Of a DNA stretch of 64,000 nt, positions 35,202 to 44,572 are shown piece by piece. This stretch comes from Oleispirillum sp963678075. GTDB taxonomy: Bacteria > Pseudomonadota > Alphaproteobacteria > Rhodospirillales > Rhodospirillaceae. The notes under the pieces were generated by a model. That model did not search any database. It saw only the letters and a list, made by a program, of their open reading frames with translations, and had not been told where the DNA came from. Location of the stretch: positions 1 to 64,000 of the forward strand of contig CAXXPK010000003.1 of NCBI GenBank assembly GCA_963678075.2, written 5' to 3'. Position numbers and translations under genes: made by a program. Every line of letters begins with the position of its first letter. The first letter of the stretch is position 1.

Positions 35202-36491
35202 ATGACGCCCCATTCCCGCAAGATTTCCGTGATCGGCCTCGGTTACGTCGGCCTCCCCCTCGCCGCCGCCTTCGGGCAGGTGAGCAGTGAGATCATCGCC
35301 TTCGACATCAATCAACGACGCATCCAGGAACTGCGGGACGGCTTCGACCGCACCGGCGAGGTGGACGCCGACGAACTGACGCGGTCGCACCTGACCTTCA
35401 CGGCGGACCCGAAGGATCTGTCGCGGGCGGACTTTCACATCGTCACCGTGCCGACCCCGATCGACGAGGCCCGCCTGCCGGACCTGCGACCGCTGATTTC
35501 GGCCTCTCGCACCGTCGGCCGGATTTTGAAAAAGGGCGACATCGTCGTCTATGAAAGCACCGTCTATCCCGGCGCCACCGAGGAAGACTGCATCCCGGTG
35601 CTGGAGGCGGAAAGCGGCCTGAAGCTGGGCCAGGATTTCGCGGCCGGCTATAGCCCCGAACGCATCAACCCCGGCGACCGCGAACACCGTTTCACCACCA
35701 TCAAGAAGGTGGTTTCCGGCTCCGACCCGGTGGCCCGCGACATCGTCGCGGCGGTCTACGGCAGCGTGGTCACCGCCGGCATCCACAAGGCCGCATCGAT
35801 CAAGGTGGCGGAAGCGGCCAAGGTCATCGAAAACACCCAGCGCGACATCAACATCGCGCTGATGAACGAATTGTCGCTGATCTTTCACCGTCTGGGCATC
35901 GACACCCGCGACGTTTTGGAAGCCGCCGGAACCAAGTGGAACTTCCTGCCGTTCGCGCCGGGATTGGTGGGGGGCCACTGCATCGGCGTCGATCCCTATT
36001 ATCTGACCCACCGCGCCGAACGCGCCGGTTACCACCCCGAGGTGATTCTCGCCGGGCGGCGCATCAACGACGGCATGGGGTCGCAGGTGGTGAACGCCGT
36101 GATCCGCCACCTGATGCTGCGCCGCACCACCGAGGCGCCACGCGTCACCGTGTTGGGTCTGACCTTCAAGGAAGACGTGCCGGACATCCGCAACACCAAG
36201 GTCGCCGACATCGTACGCGAACTGACGGCGATGGGGGTCACGGTGCAGGCTCACGACCCGATGGCCGATGCCGAGGAAACCCGCGCCGAACACGGCATCG
36301 AACTGACCCCGCGCGCCGCGCTGCTACCTGCGGACGCGGTGATCCTGGCGGTCGCGCACAAGGATTTCCGCGCGGGCGGCTGGTCGTTCCTGCTGCCGCT
36401 GTTATCCGGCGGAACCGGCATGGTGGCCGACGTCAAGGGCATCCTCGACCGCGCCCACTGTCCCGACGGCGTTACGTTGTGGCGTCTGTAA
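35202..36491 (+). CDS. UDP-N-acetyl-hexosamine 6-dehydrogenase (WbpA/TviB type)
   Basis: A 429-residue NAD-dependent nucleotide-sugar dehydrogenase that oxidises C6 to the uronic acid. It has GLGYVGLPLAAAF near the N-terminus, TVPTPIDEARLPDLRPL, YESTVYPGATEEDCIPVLE, KVIENTQRDINIALMNELS and the catalytic cysteine in GGHCIGVDPYYLTHRAE. The TVPTPID and PGATEE segments fit the UDP-GlcNAc/UDP-GalNAc subgroup. It would supply the UDP-uronate used by WlbA. The ATG at 35202 is chosen because it starts the conserved region. Confidence 0.88.
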   Translation: MTPHSRKISVIGLGYVGLPLAAAFGQVSSEIIAFDINQRRIQELRDGFDRTGEVDADELTRSHLTFTADPKDLSRADFHIVTVPTPIDEARLPDLRPLISASRTVGRILKKGDIVVYESTVYPGATEEDCIPVLEAESGLKLGQDFAAGYSPERINPGDREHRFTTIKKVVSGSDPVARDIVAAVYGSVVTAGIHKAASIKVAEAAKVIENTQRDINIALMNELSLIFHRLGIDTRDVLEAAGTKWNFLPFAPGLVGGHCIGVDPYYLTHRAERAGYHPEVILAGRRINDGMGSQVVNAVIRHLMLRRTTEAPRVTVLGLTFKEDVPDIRNTKVADIVRELTAMGVTVQAHDPMADAEETRAEHGIELTPRAALLPADAVILAVAHKDFRAGGWSFLLPLLSGGTGMVADVKGILDRAHCPDGVTLWRL

Positions 36492-36541
36492 CCACGGCGC
36501 GGGGCACCAACGCCCCATAGAAACCGACAAGGGGTGCCGTA

Positions 36542-38467
36542 ATGTGTGGTCTGGCCGGATTTGTCACATACCGCCCGGGCGATCCCGACGATCTGTCGCG
36601 GACCGGCCTTGCCATGGCTGAGGCCCTGGCCCATCGCGGCCCCGACAAGGGCGCGGTGTGGACCGACGACGCGGCCGGGGCGGTCCTGGCCCATCGACGT
36701 CTGGCCACCATCGACCTGACCCCCGCCGGCGAACAACCGATGGTCAGCGCCTGCGGTCGCTGGGTGATCGTCTACAACGGCGAGATCTATAACGCCGCCG
36801 AAGTCGCCCGCGACCTGCCCGGTATTTCCTGGCGCGGTCATTCCGACACCGAGGCCCTGCTGGAGGCCTGCGCCGCCTGGGGCGTCCGCGCCGCGCTGCC
36901 GCGCTTCATCGGCATGTTCGCCTTCGCCCTGTGGGACCGCCGCGACCGCCGCCTGACCCTGGTCCGCGACCGCCTGGGCATCAAGCCTCTGTACTATGGC
37001 CGCCAGAACGGCCTGTTCCTGTACGGATCGGAGCTGAAGGCGCTGCGCGCCCACCCCGGTTTTCGGTCAGCGATCGACCCCGCTGCGGTCGATCGCTTCC
37101 TGCAATTCGCCTATATCCCCGATGCCCTGTCGATCTATCGCGGCATCGCCAAGCTGCAACCGGGTCACCTGTTGGAGGTCACCGCCGACGGCGAAACCCT
37201 AAGCTGCTGGTGGGATCTTCTAAGCCATGCCGTCGCCGGTCAGGCCGCCCCCGACCGCCGCCCCGAAGCCGAATTGACCGAGGACCTGGACCGCCTGTTG
37301 CGCGACGCGGTGGCGCGCCGCATGGTCGCCGACGTACCCCTGGGCGCGTTCCTGTCCGGCGGCATCGATTCCTCGACCGTCGTCGCCCTGATGCAGGCGC
37401 AGTCGGATCGCCCGGTGAAGACCTTTTCCATCGGCTTCCGGGAAGGCGCCTTCAACGAGGCCGATCACGCCCGCGCGGTGGCAAGGCACCTGCGCACCGA
37501 CCACACCGAACTGATCGTCTCGCCCAGTCAGGCGCGGGACGTGATTCCGCGTCTGGCCGACATGTTCGACGAACCGTTCGCCGATTCCTCGCAAATTCCG
37601 ACCTTCCTGGTTTCCGAACTGGCGCGACGGCATGTCACGGTGTCGCTGTCCGGCGACGGCGGCGACGAAGTCTTTGCCGGATACACCCGCTATCTCGGCA
37701 TCGAGACCCTGTGGCGAAAGCTGGGCCACGTCCCCGCGCTGCCGCGCCGCTGCGCCGCCGCGCTGCTGCATGCCCCGCCCCCCGCCGTCTGGGACGCTCT
37801 GTTCTCGCCGGTTCCCGCCCGTTTCAAGCCCAGTCACTTCGGCGACAAAATCCACAAGGGCGCCGACCTGATCGGATTCGACGACCCCGACGGCATGTAC
37901 CGCCGCGTCGTCTCACAATGGCCGGGCGACCGCCTGCCCTCCGCCTCCCCCGCCGCCACGTACCGGGCCGCCTGGGATCGGACCGATCTGGCGGACCGCC
38001 TGCCCGACATCGTTTCCCGTCTGCGCTACCGCGACCTGATGAGCTATCTGCCCGAGGACATCCTGACCAAGGTCGATCGCGCCAGCATGGCGGTCAGCCT
38101 GGAGGCGCGGGTGCCACTGCTGGACCATCGCGTGGTGGAATTCTCGTGGACGCTGCCACGCGACCACCTGATCCGCAAGCGAACCGGAAAGTACCTGTTG
38201 TGCCGAGTTCTCGACCGCTACGTGCCGCGAGACCTGATCGACCGCCCGAAAATGGGCTTCAGCGTTCCCATCGGCATCTGGCTGCGCGGCCCGTTGCGGG
38301 AATGGGGGGAAGACCTACTCTCCGCCGCGTCCCTGCGGCAAACCGGCCTGCTTGACCCCGCCCCGATCCGCGCCGCTTGGACGGAACACCAGTCGGGCAC
38401 ACGTAATTGGCAGCACCGCCTGTGGTGCGCCCTGATGTTGCAGGCCTGGGCCCGCCGCTGGAGATAA
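36542..38467 (+). CDS. asnB: Asparagine synthase-like amidotransferase, second copy
   Basis: A 641-residue AsnB-family protein: MCGLAGFVTYRPGDPD with the nucleophilic Cys2, AHRGPDKGAVW, RRLATIDLTPAGEQPM, NGEIYN, and the PP-loop SGGIDSSTVVALMQ; a later stretch SGDGGDEVFAGYTRY and PLLDHRVVEF are present. It differs clearly from the copy at 26716 and is closer to the type found in many capsule loci. It starts 50 bases after the dehydrogenase and is probably co-transcribed with it. Either a sugar amidotransferase or the cell's asparagine synthetase. Confidence 0.88.
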   Translation: MCGLAGFVTYRPGDPDDLSRTGLAMAEALAHRGPDKGAVWTDDAAGAVLAHRRLATIDLTPAGEQPMVSACGRWVIVYNGEIYNAAEVARDLPGISWRGHSDTEALLEACAAWGVRAALPRFIGMFAFALWDRRDRRLTLVRDRLGIKPLYYGRQNGLFLYGSELKALRAHPGFRSAIDPAAVDRFLQFAYIPDALSIYRGIAKLQPGHLLEVTADGETLSCWWDLLSHAVAGQAAPDRRPEAELTEDLDRLLRDAVARRMVADVPLGAFLSGGIDSSTVVALMQAQSDRPVKTFSIGFREGAFNEADHARAVARHLRTDHTELIVSPSQARDVIPRLADMFDEPFADSSQIPTFLVSELARRHVTVSLSGDGGDEVFAGYTRYLGIETLWRKLGHVPALPRRCAAALLHAPPPAVWDALFSPVPARFKPSHFGDKIHKGADLIGFDDPDGMYRRVVSQWPGDRLPSASPAATYRAAWDRTDLADRLPDIVSRLRYRDLMSYLPEDILTKVDRASMAVSLEARVPLLDHRVVEFSWTLPRDHLIRKRTGKYLLCRVLDRYVPRDLIDRPKMGFSVPIGIWLRGPLREWGEDLLSAASLRQTGLLDPAPIRAAWTEHQSGTRNWQHRLWCALMLQAWARRWR

Positions 38468-38575
38468 CCGGAGCCATCCGGGACGGGAGCAGGGCACGCC
38501 TTGCCAATCCCGGGTTGTGCCGTGTATCCTTCGGAACTTCCGGGAGGGAATCTTGCCCGGTCACGGGGGAACGTC

Positions 38576-38923
38576 ATGATGCCGCGCAGTGTTTCCAAGC
38601 TGCTTCCGGGGTGCGGGCTTGAGGGCATACTCGACTCTCTGCCGCCAGCGATTTTCCTGAAGGACAAATCCCTACGCTACACATGGTGCAACACGCAATT
38701 CGAACAATTCTGCGGCTGTCCGCGCGCCGCCATCGCCGACCATCGCTTCGCCTTCGCGGGAAAGACCGTTGCCTTCACGGTCAGCCTGGGCGCGATACCG
38801 GTCCTGCCCGAGGTCTGCCTCGACGATCTTTTGCGCGCCGCCAACACCGCGCTTTATCGCGCCAAGCGCAGCGGTCGAAATCAGATTCAGTTGGCCACCG
38901 CCGGAGACGCCACCCCACCCTGA
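38576..38923 (+). pseudogene. PAS-GGDEF protein with the catalytic core deleted in frame
   Basis: A 115-residue frame. The first 55 residues are the start of a PAS domain (LPPAIFLKDKSLRYTWCNTQF, then FCGCPRAAIADH). At about 38745 the sequence jumps, in frame, to the end of a diguanylate cyclase domain: FTVSLGAIPV, LDDLLRAANTALYRAKRSGRN. The rest of PAS and the GG(D/E)EF active site are missing, so no c-di-GMP can be made. The ATG pair at 38576 is preceded by a GGGGGAACG ribosome-like site. It may be a small stable product, but it is best read as a deletion remnant. Confidence 0.75.
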
Positions 38924-38996
38924 TCGGGCCTTGCGCGAACCCCGTTCCCGCACCGATATTTCCCGGTACGAACGGAAACCACATCGGAACGTCATC

Positions 38997-39861
38997 ATGG
39001 GATATGCGCGAGTCGCGGTGCTTCTGGCGGCGATGACCGCCCTTTTCCTGGCCCTCGGCTACGGCCTGGGCGGGCCTGGGCGGCATGCTGATGGCGCTGC
39101 TCTTCGCTGGGAGCATGAACCTTGCCTCGTTCTGGTATTCCGACCAGCTGGTGCTGGCGACCTATAGCGCGCGCGCCGTCGGCCGCGCCGAAACGCCGGA
39201 ACTGGTCGGCATCGTCGAGCTGTTGGCGATCAACGCCGACCTGCCGATACCCCGCGTTTACATCATCGACTCCGACCAACCCAACGCCTTCGCCACCGGG
39301 TGCGACCCCGAACACGCCGCAGGGGCCGCCACCTCGGGCCTGCTGCGGCAACTGACGCCGCAACAGGTGGCCGGGGTAATGGCGCACGAACTGGCCCACG
39401 TCAAGAATCGCGACACCCTGAGCATGACCGTCGCCGCGACCCTGGCCGGGGCGATTTCGATGATCGCCAATTTCGCGCTGTTTTTCGGTGGACGGCGCAA
39501 CGACCGAGACAGTCCATTGTCGGGAACCGCGACAATCGCGCTGGCGCTGCTGGCGCCGCTGGCGGCGGGTCTGGTGCAAATGGCGCTTTCCCGCAGCCGC
39601 GAGTACGAGGCCGACGCCCACGGCGCCGCGATCTGCGGTCACCCGCTGTGGCTGGCCGATGCCTTTGGGCAATTGGATCGTGCCGCCGGGCGGCTGATCA
39701 ATCCCACCGCCGAGGGCAACCCCGCCACCGCGCACCTGTTCATCGTCAACCCGTTGCGGGGTGGCGGTCTGGCATCGCTGTTCTCGACGCATCCACCGAT
39801 GGCGGAACGCATCGCGCGCCTGCGCGGTATGGCGGCGCGGACGCGGGCGCGGCAAGGTTAA
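38997..39861 (+). pseudogene. htpX: Membrane metalloprotease HtpX, frameshifted
   Basis: HtpX is an inner-membrane zinc protease in protein quality control. The start MGYARVAVLLAAMTALFLAL is followed by a shift at about 39072 (GGGCGGGCC, apparently one extra G), after which a second frame holds the whole remaining protein: PNAFATGCDPEHAA, the zinc-binding MAHELAHVKNRDTLSM, REYEADAHGA with the third ligand, and STHPPMAERIARLR. A single-base correction restores a protein of normal length, so it may be a sequencing error or a very young mutation. Confidence 0.88.
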
Positions 39862-39873
39862 GTCATTGAATGA

Positions 39874-40128
39874 TCAGGCGACCCAGAAGGGTTTCGCGGC
39901 CTCGCGCGCGGCGGCGGCGCGAGTCAGGCCCATGCCCACCAGCATGCGGTCGGGGAAGACCCGAAGCGCGCGGCGGGTTCCGGCGCGGTGGCACCAGACC
40001 GATAGCAGCCGGGAAAACGCGCCGCCTTTGCGAACGATCGAGTCCCAAACATCGCGACGCATGGCCCGCAGCGAACGCGGGGACTTGCGGCCAGGTCGAT
40101 ATGTACCGATACATTGCTCGTTTCTCAT
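39874..40128 (-). CDS. DUF1127 domain small protein
   Basis: An 84-residue protein ending in a DUF1127 (YjiS-like) arginine-rich domain: RRALRVFPDRMLVGMGLTRA then AREAAKPFW, and an N-terminal helix before it. Similar small proteins have been linked to RNA turnover and to phosphate or central carbon regulation in other alphaproteobacteria. The ATG at 40126-40128 has AGGGGC upstream. It is divergent from the MocR-like regulator at 40214; this pairing is common and suggests the regulator controls it. Confidence 0.75.
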   Translation of the reverse strand: MRNEQCIGTYRPGRKSPRSLRAMRRDVWDSIVRKGGAFSRLLSVWCHRAGTRRALRVFPDRMLVGMGLTRAAAAREAAKPFWVA

Positions 40129-40213
40129 GACATTGGCCCCTAATGCCACCGTGATTGTCTGCATATAATAGGTAAATTGACTCCTTTTCGGCGTCAATGT
40201 ATTTATTGTCACC

Positions 40214-41611
40214 ATGACAAGCTGGACACCGGATATCTCGGCGCGGACCGGACCGCGCTATATCGCCATCGCCGACGCCATCGCCGACGCCGTCGTCTCC
40301 GGCGATCTGGCGCTGAGCGAGCGCCTGCCGACCCACCGCGACCTTGCCTTGCGCCTGGGGGTCACCGTCGGCACCATCACCCGCGCCTATGCCGAGGCGA
40401 TTCGCCGCGACCTTTTAAGCGGCGAGGTCGGGCGTGGCACCTTCGTCAAACCCAGTCTGATGACCTTCACGCCGCTGACCACGCACCACGATACCGAGCC
40501 CAACGTCTTCGATTTCGCGGTCAATCTGCCCGCCGAGGGCATCGCGGCGGAGCGTCTGCGCGAGACCCTGCCGCGTTTGACCGCCGATCCCCGTCTCGAT
40601 TCGCTGCTTGGCCATCCCAGCGACAGCGATCTTGAACGCTCCCGCCATATTCTCGCGTCATGGGCGGAAAGCCAGGGAACGCCGTTCGCCCCCGACCGCC
40701 TGATCATCAACAACGGCGCGCAGAACGGCATGCTGGCGGCATTGCTGACGACCTGCCGCGCCGGCGACACCGTGCTGTGCGACGAACTGACCTATCCAGG
40801 CATGAAGAACTTGGCGCGGCTGTTGGGGGTGCGGCTGCTGGGGCTGGCCATGGACGACCACGGTATGACCGCCGCCGCCCTGGAACACGCCATCGTGCAT
40901 CACGCGCCGCGCGCGGTGTATTGCGTCCCGAACTACCAGAACCCGACCGGCACGGTGTGGCCGCGCGACCGCCGCGAGACCCTCGCCTGTTTTGCCAACC
41001 GGCACGGCGTCTGGATCATCGAGGACGATGTCTACGGCTTCCTGGCCGAGGACGCGGAACGCCTGCCGCCGCTGGCGGCGCTGGCGCCGGAACGCACGAT
41101 CTATCTGAACAGCGCGGCGAAGTGCATGGCGCCGGGCCTGCGCGTCGGCTACATGCTGGGTCCGGTGGAGCTGCTGCCCGCGCTGTCCGCCGGGGTGCGG
41201 CTGTCCACCATGACCCCGGCGCCGCTGACCCTGGAGGTGACGACCCGCTGGATCGAGGACGGCACCGCGCGGGACTGCTGCCGCTGGCACCGCGCCGAGG
41301 CGCGGGCCCGCCGCAACCTCGCCCTGAAGGCGCTGGACGGCTGCCTGGTGACCGGCGACACCGGCACCTATCATCTTTGGCTGACCCTGCCGGAGCCCTG
41401 GCGTTCCGACGAATTCACCCGTGCCGCGCGGCAACGAGGCCTGATCGTCAGCGCCGCCGACCACTTCGTGCTGGGACGGCGCGGCGCCCCCCCCGCGATC
41501 CGCCTGGGGCTCGGCGGCGGCAAGACCCGCGCCAAGGTCGAAGAGGGCCTGGACCGACTGGCCGACATGTTGCGCGGCGGCCCGGTCACCACTTTCTCCA
41601 GTATCTTCTAG
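40214..41611 (+). CDS. MocR-type regulator (GntR winged helix fused to an aminotransferase fold)
   Basis: A protein of 465 residues. Residues 1-75 are a GntR helix-turn-helix (YIAIADAIADAVVSG, LPTHRDLALRLGVTVGTITR). The rest is a class I/II aminotransferase fold with NYQNPTGTVWPRDRRE, EDDVYGFLAE, and the PLP lysine in YLNSAAKCMAPGLRVGY. MocR proteins use PLP adducts as effectors. The stop codon TAG is completed by the first base of IS copy 2 (41611), so the original C-terminus may have been longer. The end of the aminotransferase fold (LRLGLGGGKTRAKVEEGL) is present, so function may be kept. Confidence 0.88.
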   Translation: MTSWTPDISARTGPRYIAIADAIADAVVSGDLALSERLPTHRDLALRLGVTVGTITRAYAEAIRRDLLSGEVGRGTFVKPSLMTFTPLTTHHDTEPNVFDFAVNLPAEGIAAERLRETLPRLTADPRLDSLLGHPSDSDLERSRHILASWAESQGTPFAPDRLIINNGAQNGMLAALLTTCRAGDTVLCDELTYPGMKNLARLLGVRLLGLAMDDHGMTAAALEHAIVHHAPRAVYCVPNYQNPTGTVWPRDRRETLACFANRHGVWIIEDDVYGFLAEDAERLPPLAALAPERTIYLNSAAKCMAPGLRVGYMLGPVELLPALSAGVRLSTMTPAPLTLEVTTRWIEDGTARDCCRWHRAEARARRNLALKALDGCLVTGDTGTYHLWLTLPEPWRSDEFTRAARQRGLIVSAADHFVLGRRGAPPAIRLGLGGGKTRAKVEEGLDRLADMLRGGPVTTFSSIF

Positions 41612-42456
41612 GCGCGAGACCCATTAAATTATTGCCAGGCAGATCGGTGGCTGATTCCCTCATGGGAGGGAGGACCCCATCCATGAGTGATCTGTTTTGG
41701 TTGTCAGAGAGGCAGCTGGCGAAGATCGAGCCGCATTTCCCGCTATCGCATGGCGTGCCGCGGGTTGATGATCGGCGAATGATCAGCGGCATCGTTCATG
41801 TGATCCGCAACGGCTTACGGTGGCGAGATGCACCACCCGTCTATGGCCCCCACAAAACCCTCTATAATCGTTTCGTTCGCTGGAGCCGACTTGGGGTGTT
41901 CAGCCGGATCTTCGCGGCCTTGACGGGAGAGGCTGGCCCTCCAGACCGGTTGATGATCGATGCAACCCACCTGAAAGCTCATCGGACCGCCGCGAGCCTC
42001 CATAAAAAGGGGCTCTTCCCCGATGTATCGGACGCACAAAAGGCGGACTGAACTCCAAGCTTCATGCGGTTTGCGACGGACAAGGAAGGCCCCTCATCCT
42101 GCTGCTCAGCGAGGGGCAAATGAGCGATTACAAAGGCGCGATGCTGTTGCTCGACCTATTTCCCAAGGCCAACGTCCTGATCGCCGACAAGGGCTATGAC
42201 GGTGATCCCCTTCGAGAGGCTTTGACACAGCGAGGGATCGCTACATGCATCCCGCCAATGCGTCATCGCAAAACCCAGTACGCTTACGACAAAACCCTCT
42301 ATCGCCAGCGTCATAGGATCGAGAACCTCTTCGCTCGCCTCAAGGATTGGCGGCGTATCCATACCCGATATGACCGATGCGCGGATATCTTCTTTGCCGC
42401 TGTCATCATCGCGGTACTCCTCCTCTTCTGGATCGAACCTTAATGAGTCCTGAGCC
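41611..42456 (+). mobile_element. IS5-family insertion sequence, copy 2 (846 bp)
   Basis: Same length and nearly the same sequence as the element at 22672-23517. The right end is the complement of GGCTCAGGACTCATTAA; the left end is altered, GGCGCGAGACCCATTAA. It abuts the MocR-like gene on the left and a truncated minus-strand gene on the right. No direct target repeat is evident. Confidence 0.85.
41683..42443 (+). CDS. IS5-family transposase, two frames joined by -1 frameshifting (copy 2)
   Basis: Laid out as in copy 1: the first frame (41683-42051) holds the first catalytic Asp, and the second, in the -1 register after the CACAAAAGG slip site, holds ADKGYDGDPLR and RHRIENLFARLKDWRR. Differences from copy 1 are few (for example Lys-Ala-Asp instead of Lys-Ala-Gly at the end of the first frame, and FPKANVL for FPEANVL). 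Both copies look able to make transposase. Confidence 0.85.
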
Positions 42457-43424
42457 TGGGCCCCGGGCGCCCCGCCAACTGCGGTTTCGACGTGGCGTGG
42501 AGTCCCCTCTTCCGCGACCGCTTCGCCGGAACGCCGACAAGCCGTGATGCGACTTGCCGATGCCGTTGTGCAGCAACGATAGGCTTTCGCGCGCCGCGGC
42601 TGACGGCGACTGCACGAAGGCCCGCATCCGCTGCGTGACATCGCCCAGTTGCCTCGCCAAGGGCTCTTGCCCTTCGGTTTCCATGCGTTTCCAGGCGACT
42701 TCGGCCGGGTCGGCGATGCGCCGCATGTCTTCCAACATGCGATCATTAAGGTCGCCTTCCAACACCAAGGGGAAGCTCCGCCCAGCCAGCAATTGCAGGC
42801 TGTCGGCGCAGCGCACCAAACGCTGCCGCATCACCTCGGCCCAGGCTGCGGCACGCGGCGCGGCGCGCGCCGCCGACGGCAGATTGGAAACGACGCGGTC
42901 ATGCAGGGCATTGGGAACCTGCAACAATGGCACCACCACCTCGCCCGGCTTGGGTTCGCGCGGCGCGGTGCGGCGGTCGGGGCCGATGTAATCGCTGGTC
43001 ACCACGAAAGGCTGACGATTGAGGGTCAAACGGCGCAACCGGTCGCAAATCTTGCCCACCGACAGCGGGCGCACCAGCACGCCATCGACACCGCTATCGA
43101 CCAAGACGGCGGCATCGTCACAACTGGGGGAATCCGCCACCACCATCACCGGCTGGGAGGGGTCGCCGCCCAACGACCGTTGCGGATCGCCTTCACCGTG
43201 CGCCCGGCGGCGGAGACTCCCTTCCCCGGAATGGAAATCAAAAGGAAATCCACTTCTTCGTTGGTCAGGCCCGCCCGCAAGGACGGAAAATCGGCGATGA
43301 GGGAAGGGCGGCGCAGCCCCGCCATATGACAAAAGGAGCGCCAATACGACGCCGGACATCCATCCATCTGCACGACCGAAACCCTGGCCCGCTGAATGCC
43401 TTGAGAGAATATGTCGGCGGCCAT
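42457..43424 (-). pseudogene. Receiver-like signalling protein, frameshifted and truncated by the IS
   Basis: The ATG at 43424 starts MAADIFSQGIQRARVSVVQM, followed by a CheY-like first half (EEVDFLLISIPG). Near 43155 the frame shifts by one base, then continues PSQPVMVVADSPSCDDAAVL and DGVLVRPLSVGKICDRLRRL, the end of a receiver domain. A C-terminal helical region follows (ADSLQLLAGRSFPLVLEGDL, LARQLGDVTQRMRAFVQ) and runs into the IS at 42456 without a stop. The expected phosphoacceptor Asp is not seen. Output function unknown. Confidence 0.6.
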
Positions 43425-43753
43425 GGCATATCCTACCTTTGAACCGGACCACTCTACTGTGTCGGAGGCTGAATGCTACCATGCTCCTTCTTTTGGTGAA
43501 AACCTGGAATTGCGGAATGCACCGGACCCGGTGCGTTTCCTCGCCCACGGCATCCGCCCCTCGTCGGCATGTCCCGTGCCGTCTCGACGCGCACTGCGAC
43601 TCGAAAGACACAGAACAGGTTTCTTTACCGGCAAGGACGCTGGCGACCTTGGCGACGACCACGGAAGCAGGTACTCTTTGGCCGTATCCTTAAATCGTTT
43701 CCGCGCCGCGACAGGCGGCAAGCGGAAGCATTCGGTGAATTGTGTGCGGTCAG
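43425..43753. other. 329-base gap, no supported gene
   Basis: Between the broken receiver gene and the DctP-like gene. Short frames exist on both strands but none has a recognisable motif or a ribosome site. It should contain the promoters of both divergent genes. I see no repeat or hairpin worth naming. Confidence 0.4.
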
Positions 43754-44563
43754 ATGTTGGCGTTCCGGCCCGGCTGGTTTGTGGTTTCTCTCCTGGTGGC
43801 GTGGTGTCTGGTGACGGGAACCCCGGGCCGGGCGACCGAGCCATGCGCCGTCGCCGTCTGGATCCCCGGCCCCGGCGACGGTCTGGCGGCGCGGCAGGTC
43901 GTCTATCTGCTGAAAAGGCTCGAGAAACGCCTTCCCAACCACTTCGCGTTTAACGCGCAGACCGGTACGGCCTTCCCCGCCAAACCGAATCTTTTGAACC
44001 AGGCCCGCACCGGAAAGGTCGATATCGTGGTGGTCGACGACGCGGTGATCGACGAGGTCCCGCGCCTGTCGATGTTCCGCCCGCCCTGGCTGTTCCGCGC
44101 CCGCGACCATGTGCGTCAGGCGATGTACGCCGGGCTTGAGGACGAGATTCGGTCCCATATCGAGGACACCCTGAAGGTCGTGGTGGTCGGCATCTACGAA
44201 AACAGCTTCCACCAAAGCCGCGCCGACCGCGTGATTTCCGGCCCCGAGGACCTGTCGCACCGCAAGATTCTGGTCAACGACGGGCTCAAGATGCGCGATT
44301 TGATGCGCTCGCTGGGGGCGGTCCCGCAAAAATATCCAGCGGAAAAGGCCGACGAGGCCCTGGACAGCGGCATCGTCGACAGCTTCGACGGCGCGCTTGA
44401 CGCCCTGGCGCGCCTGCCAAAACGCGTCACGCTGGAGGCCTTCACCCCCAACCGCTTCGCCTCGACCGTCGCGCAACGCCGTGCCGCCCATGAAAAGACC
44501 TTCGGGTCGGACTGGCTGGAGCTGATCGATATCGACGATGCCGAGGCGCGCGCCCCACGCTGA
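43754..44563 (+). CDS. TRAP-type (DctP-like) periplasmic solute-binding protein
   Basis: A secreted protein of 269 residues. Residues 1-27 are a signal peptide (MLAFRPGWFVVSLLVAWCL). The mature region has the DctP layout: RTGKVDIVVVDDAVIDEVPR, a SHRKILVNDGLKMRDLMRS segment like the conserved 'G-x-K-x-R' helix, LGAVPQKYPAEKADEALDSG and IVDSFDGAL. It is shorter than typical DctP (about 330) with a short C-terminus. No DctQ/DctM genes are adjacent, so it may be an orphan sensor or receptor component. Ligand unknown. Confidence 0.7.
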   Translation: MLAFRPGWFVVSLLVAWCLVTGTPGRATEPCAVAVWIPGPGDGLAARQVVYLLKRLEKRLPNHFAFNAQTGTAFPAKPNLLNQARTGKVDIVVVDDAVIDEVPRLSMFRPPWLFRARDHVRQAMYAGLEDEIRSHIEDTLKVVVVGIYENSFHQSRADRVISGPEDLSHRKILVNDGLKMRDLMRSLGAVPQKYPAEKADEALDSGIVDSFDGALDALARLPKRVTLEAFTPNRFASTVAQRRAAHEKTFGSDWLELIDIDDAEARAPR

Positions 44564-44572
44564 TCCGACCGC

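Noticed and set aside
26716..38467. Treating the two AsnB genes as recent duplicates
   Set aside because: They differ throughout, including active-site loops; they look like separate subfamilies in opposite transcription units.
38997..39861. Programmed ribosomal frameshift in htpX
   Set aside because: No slippery heptamer or downstream hairpin is evident at 39072, and htpX in other bacteria is not known to use one. An extra G is simpler.
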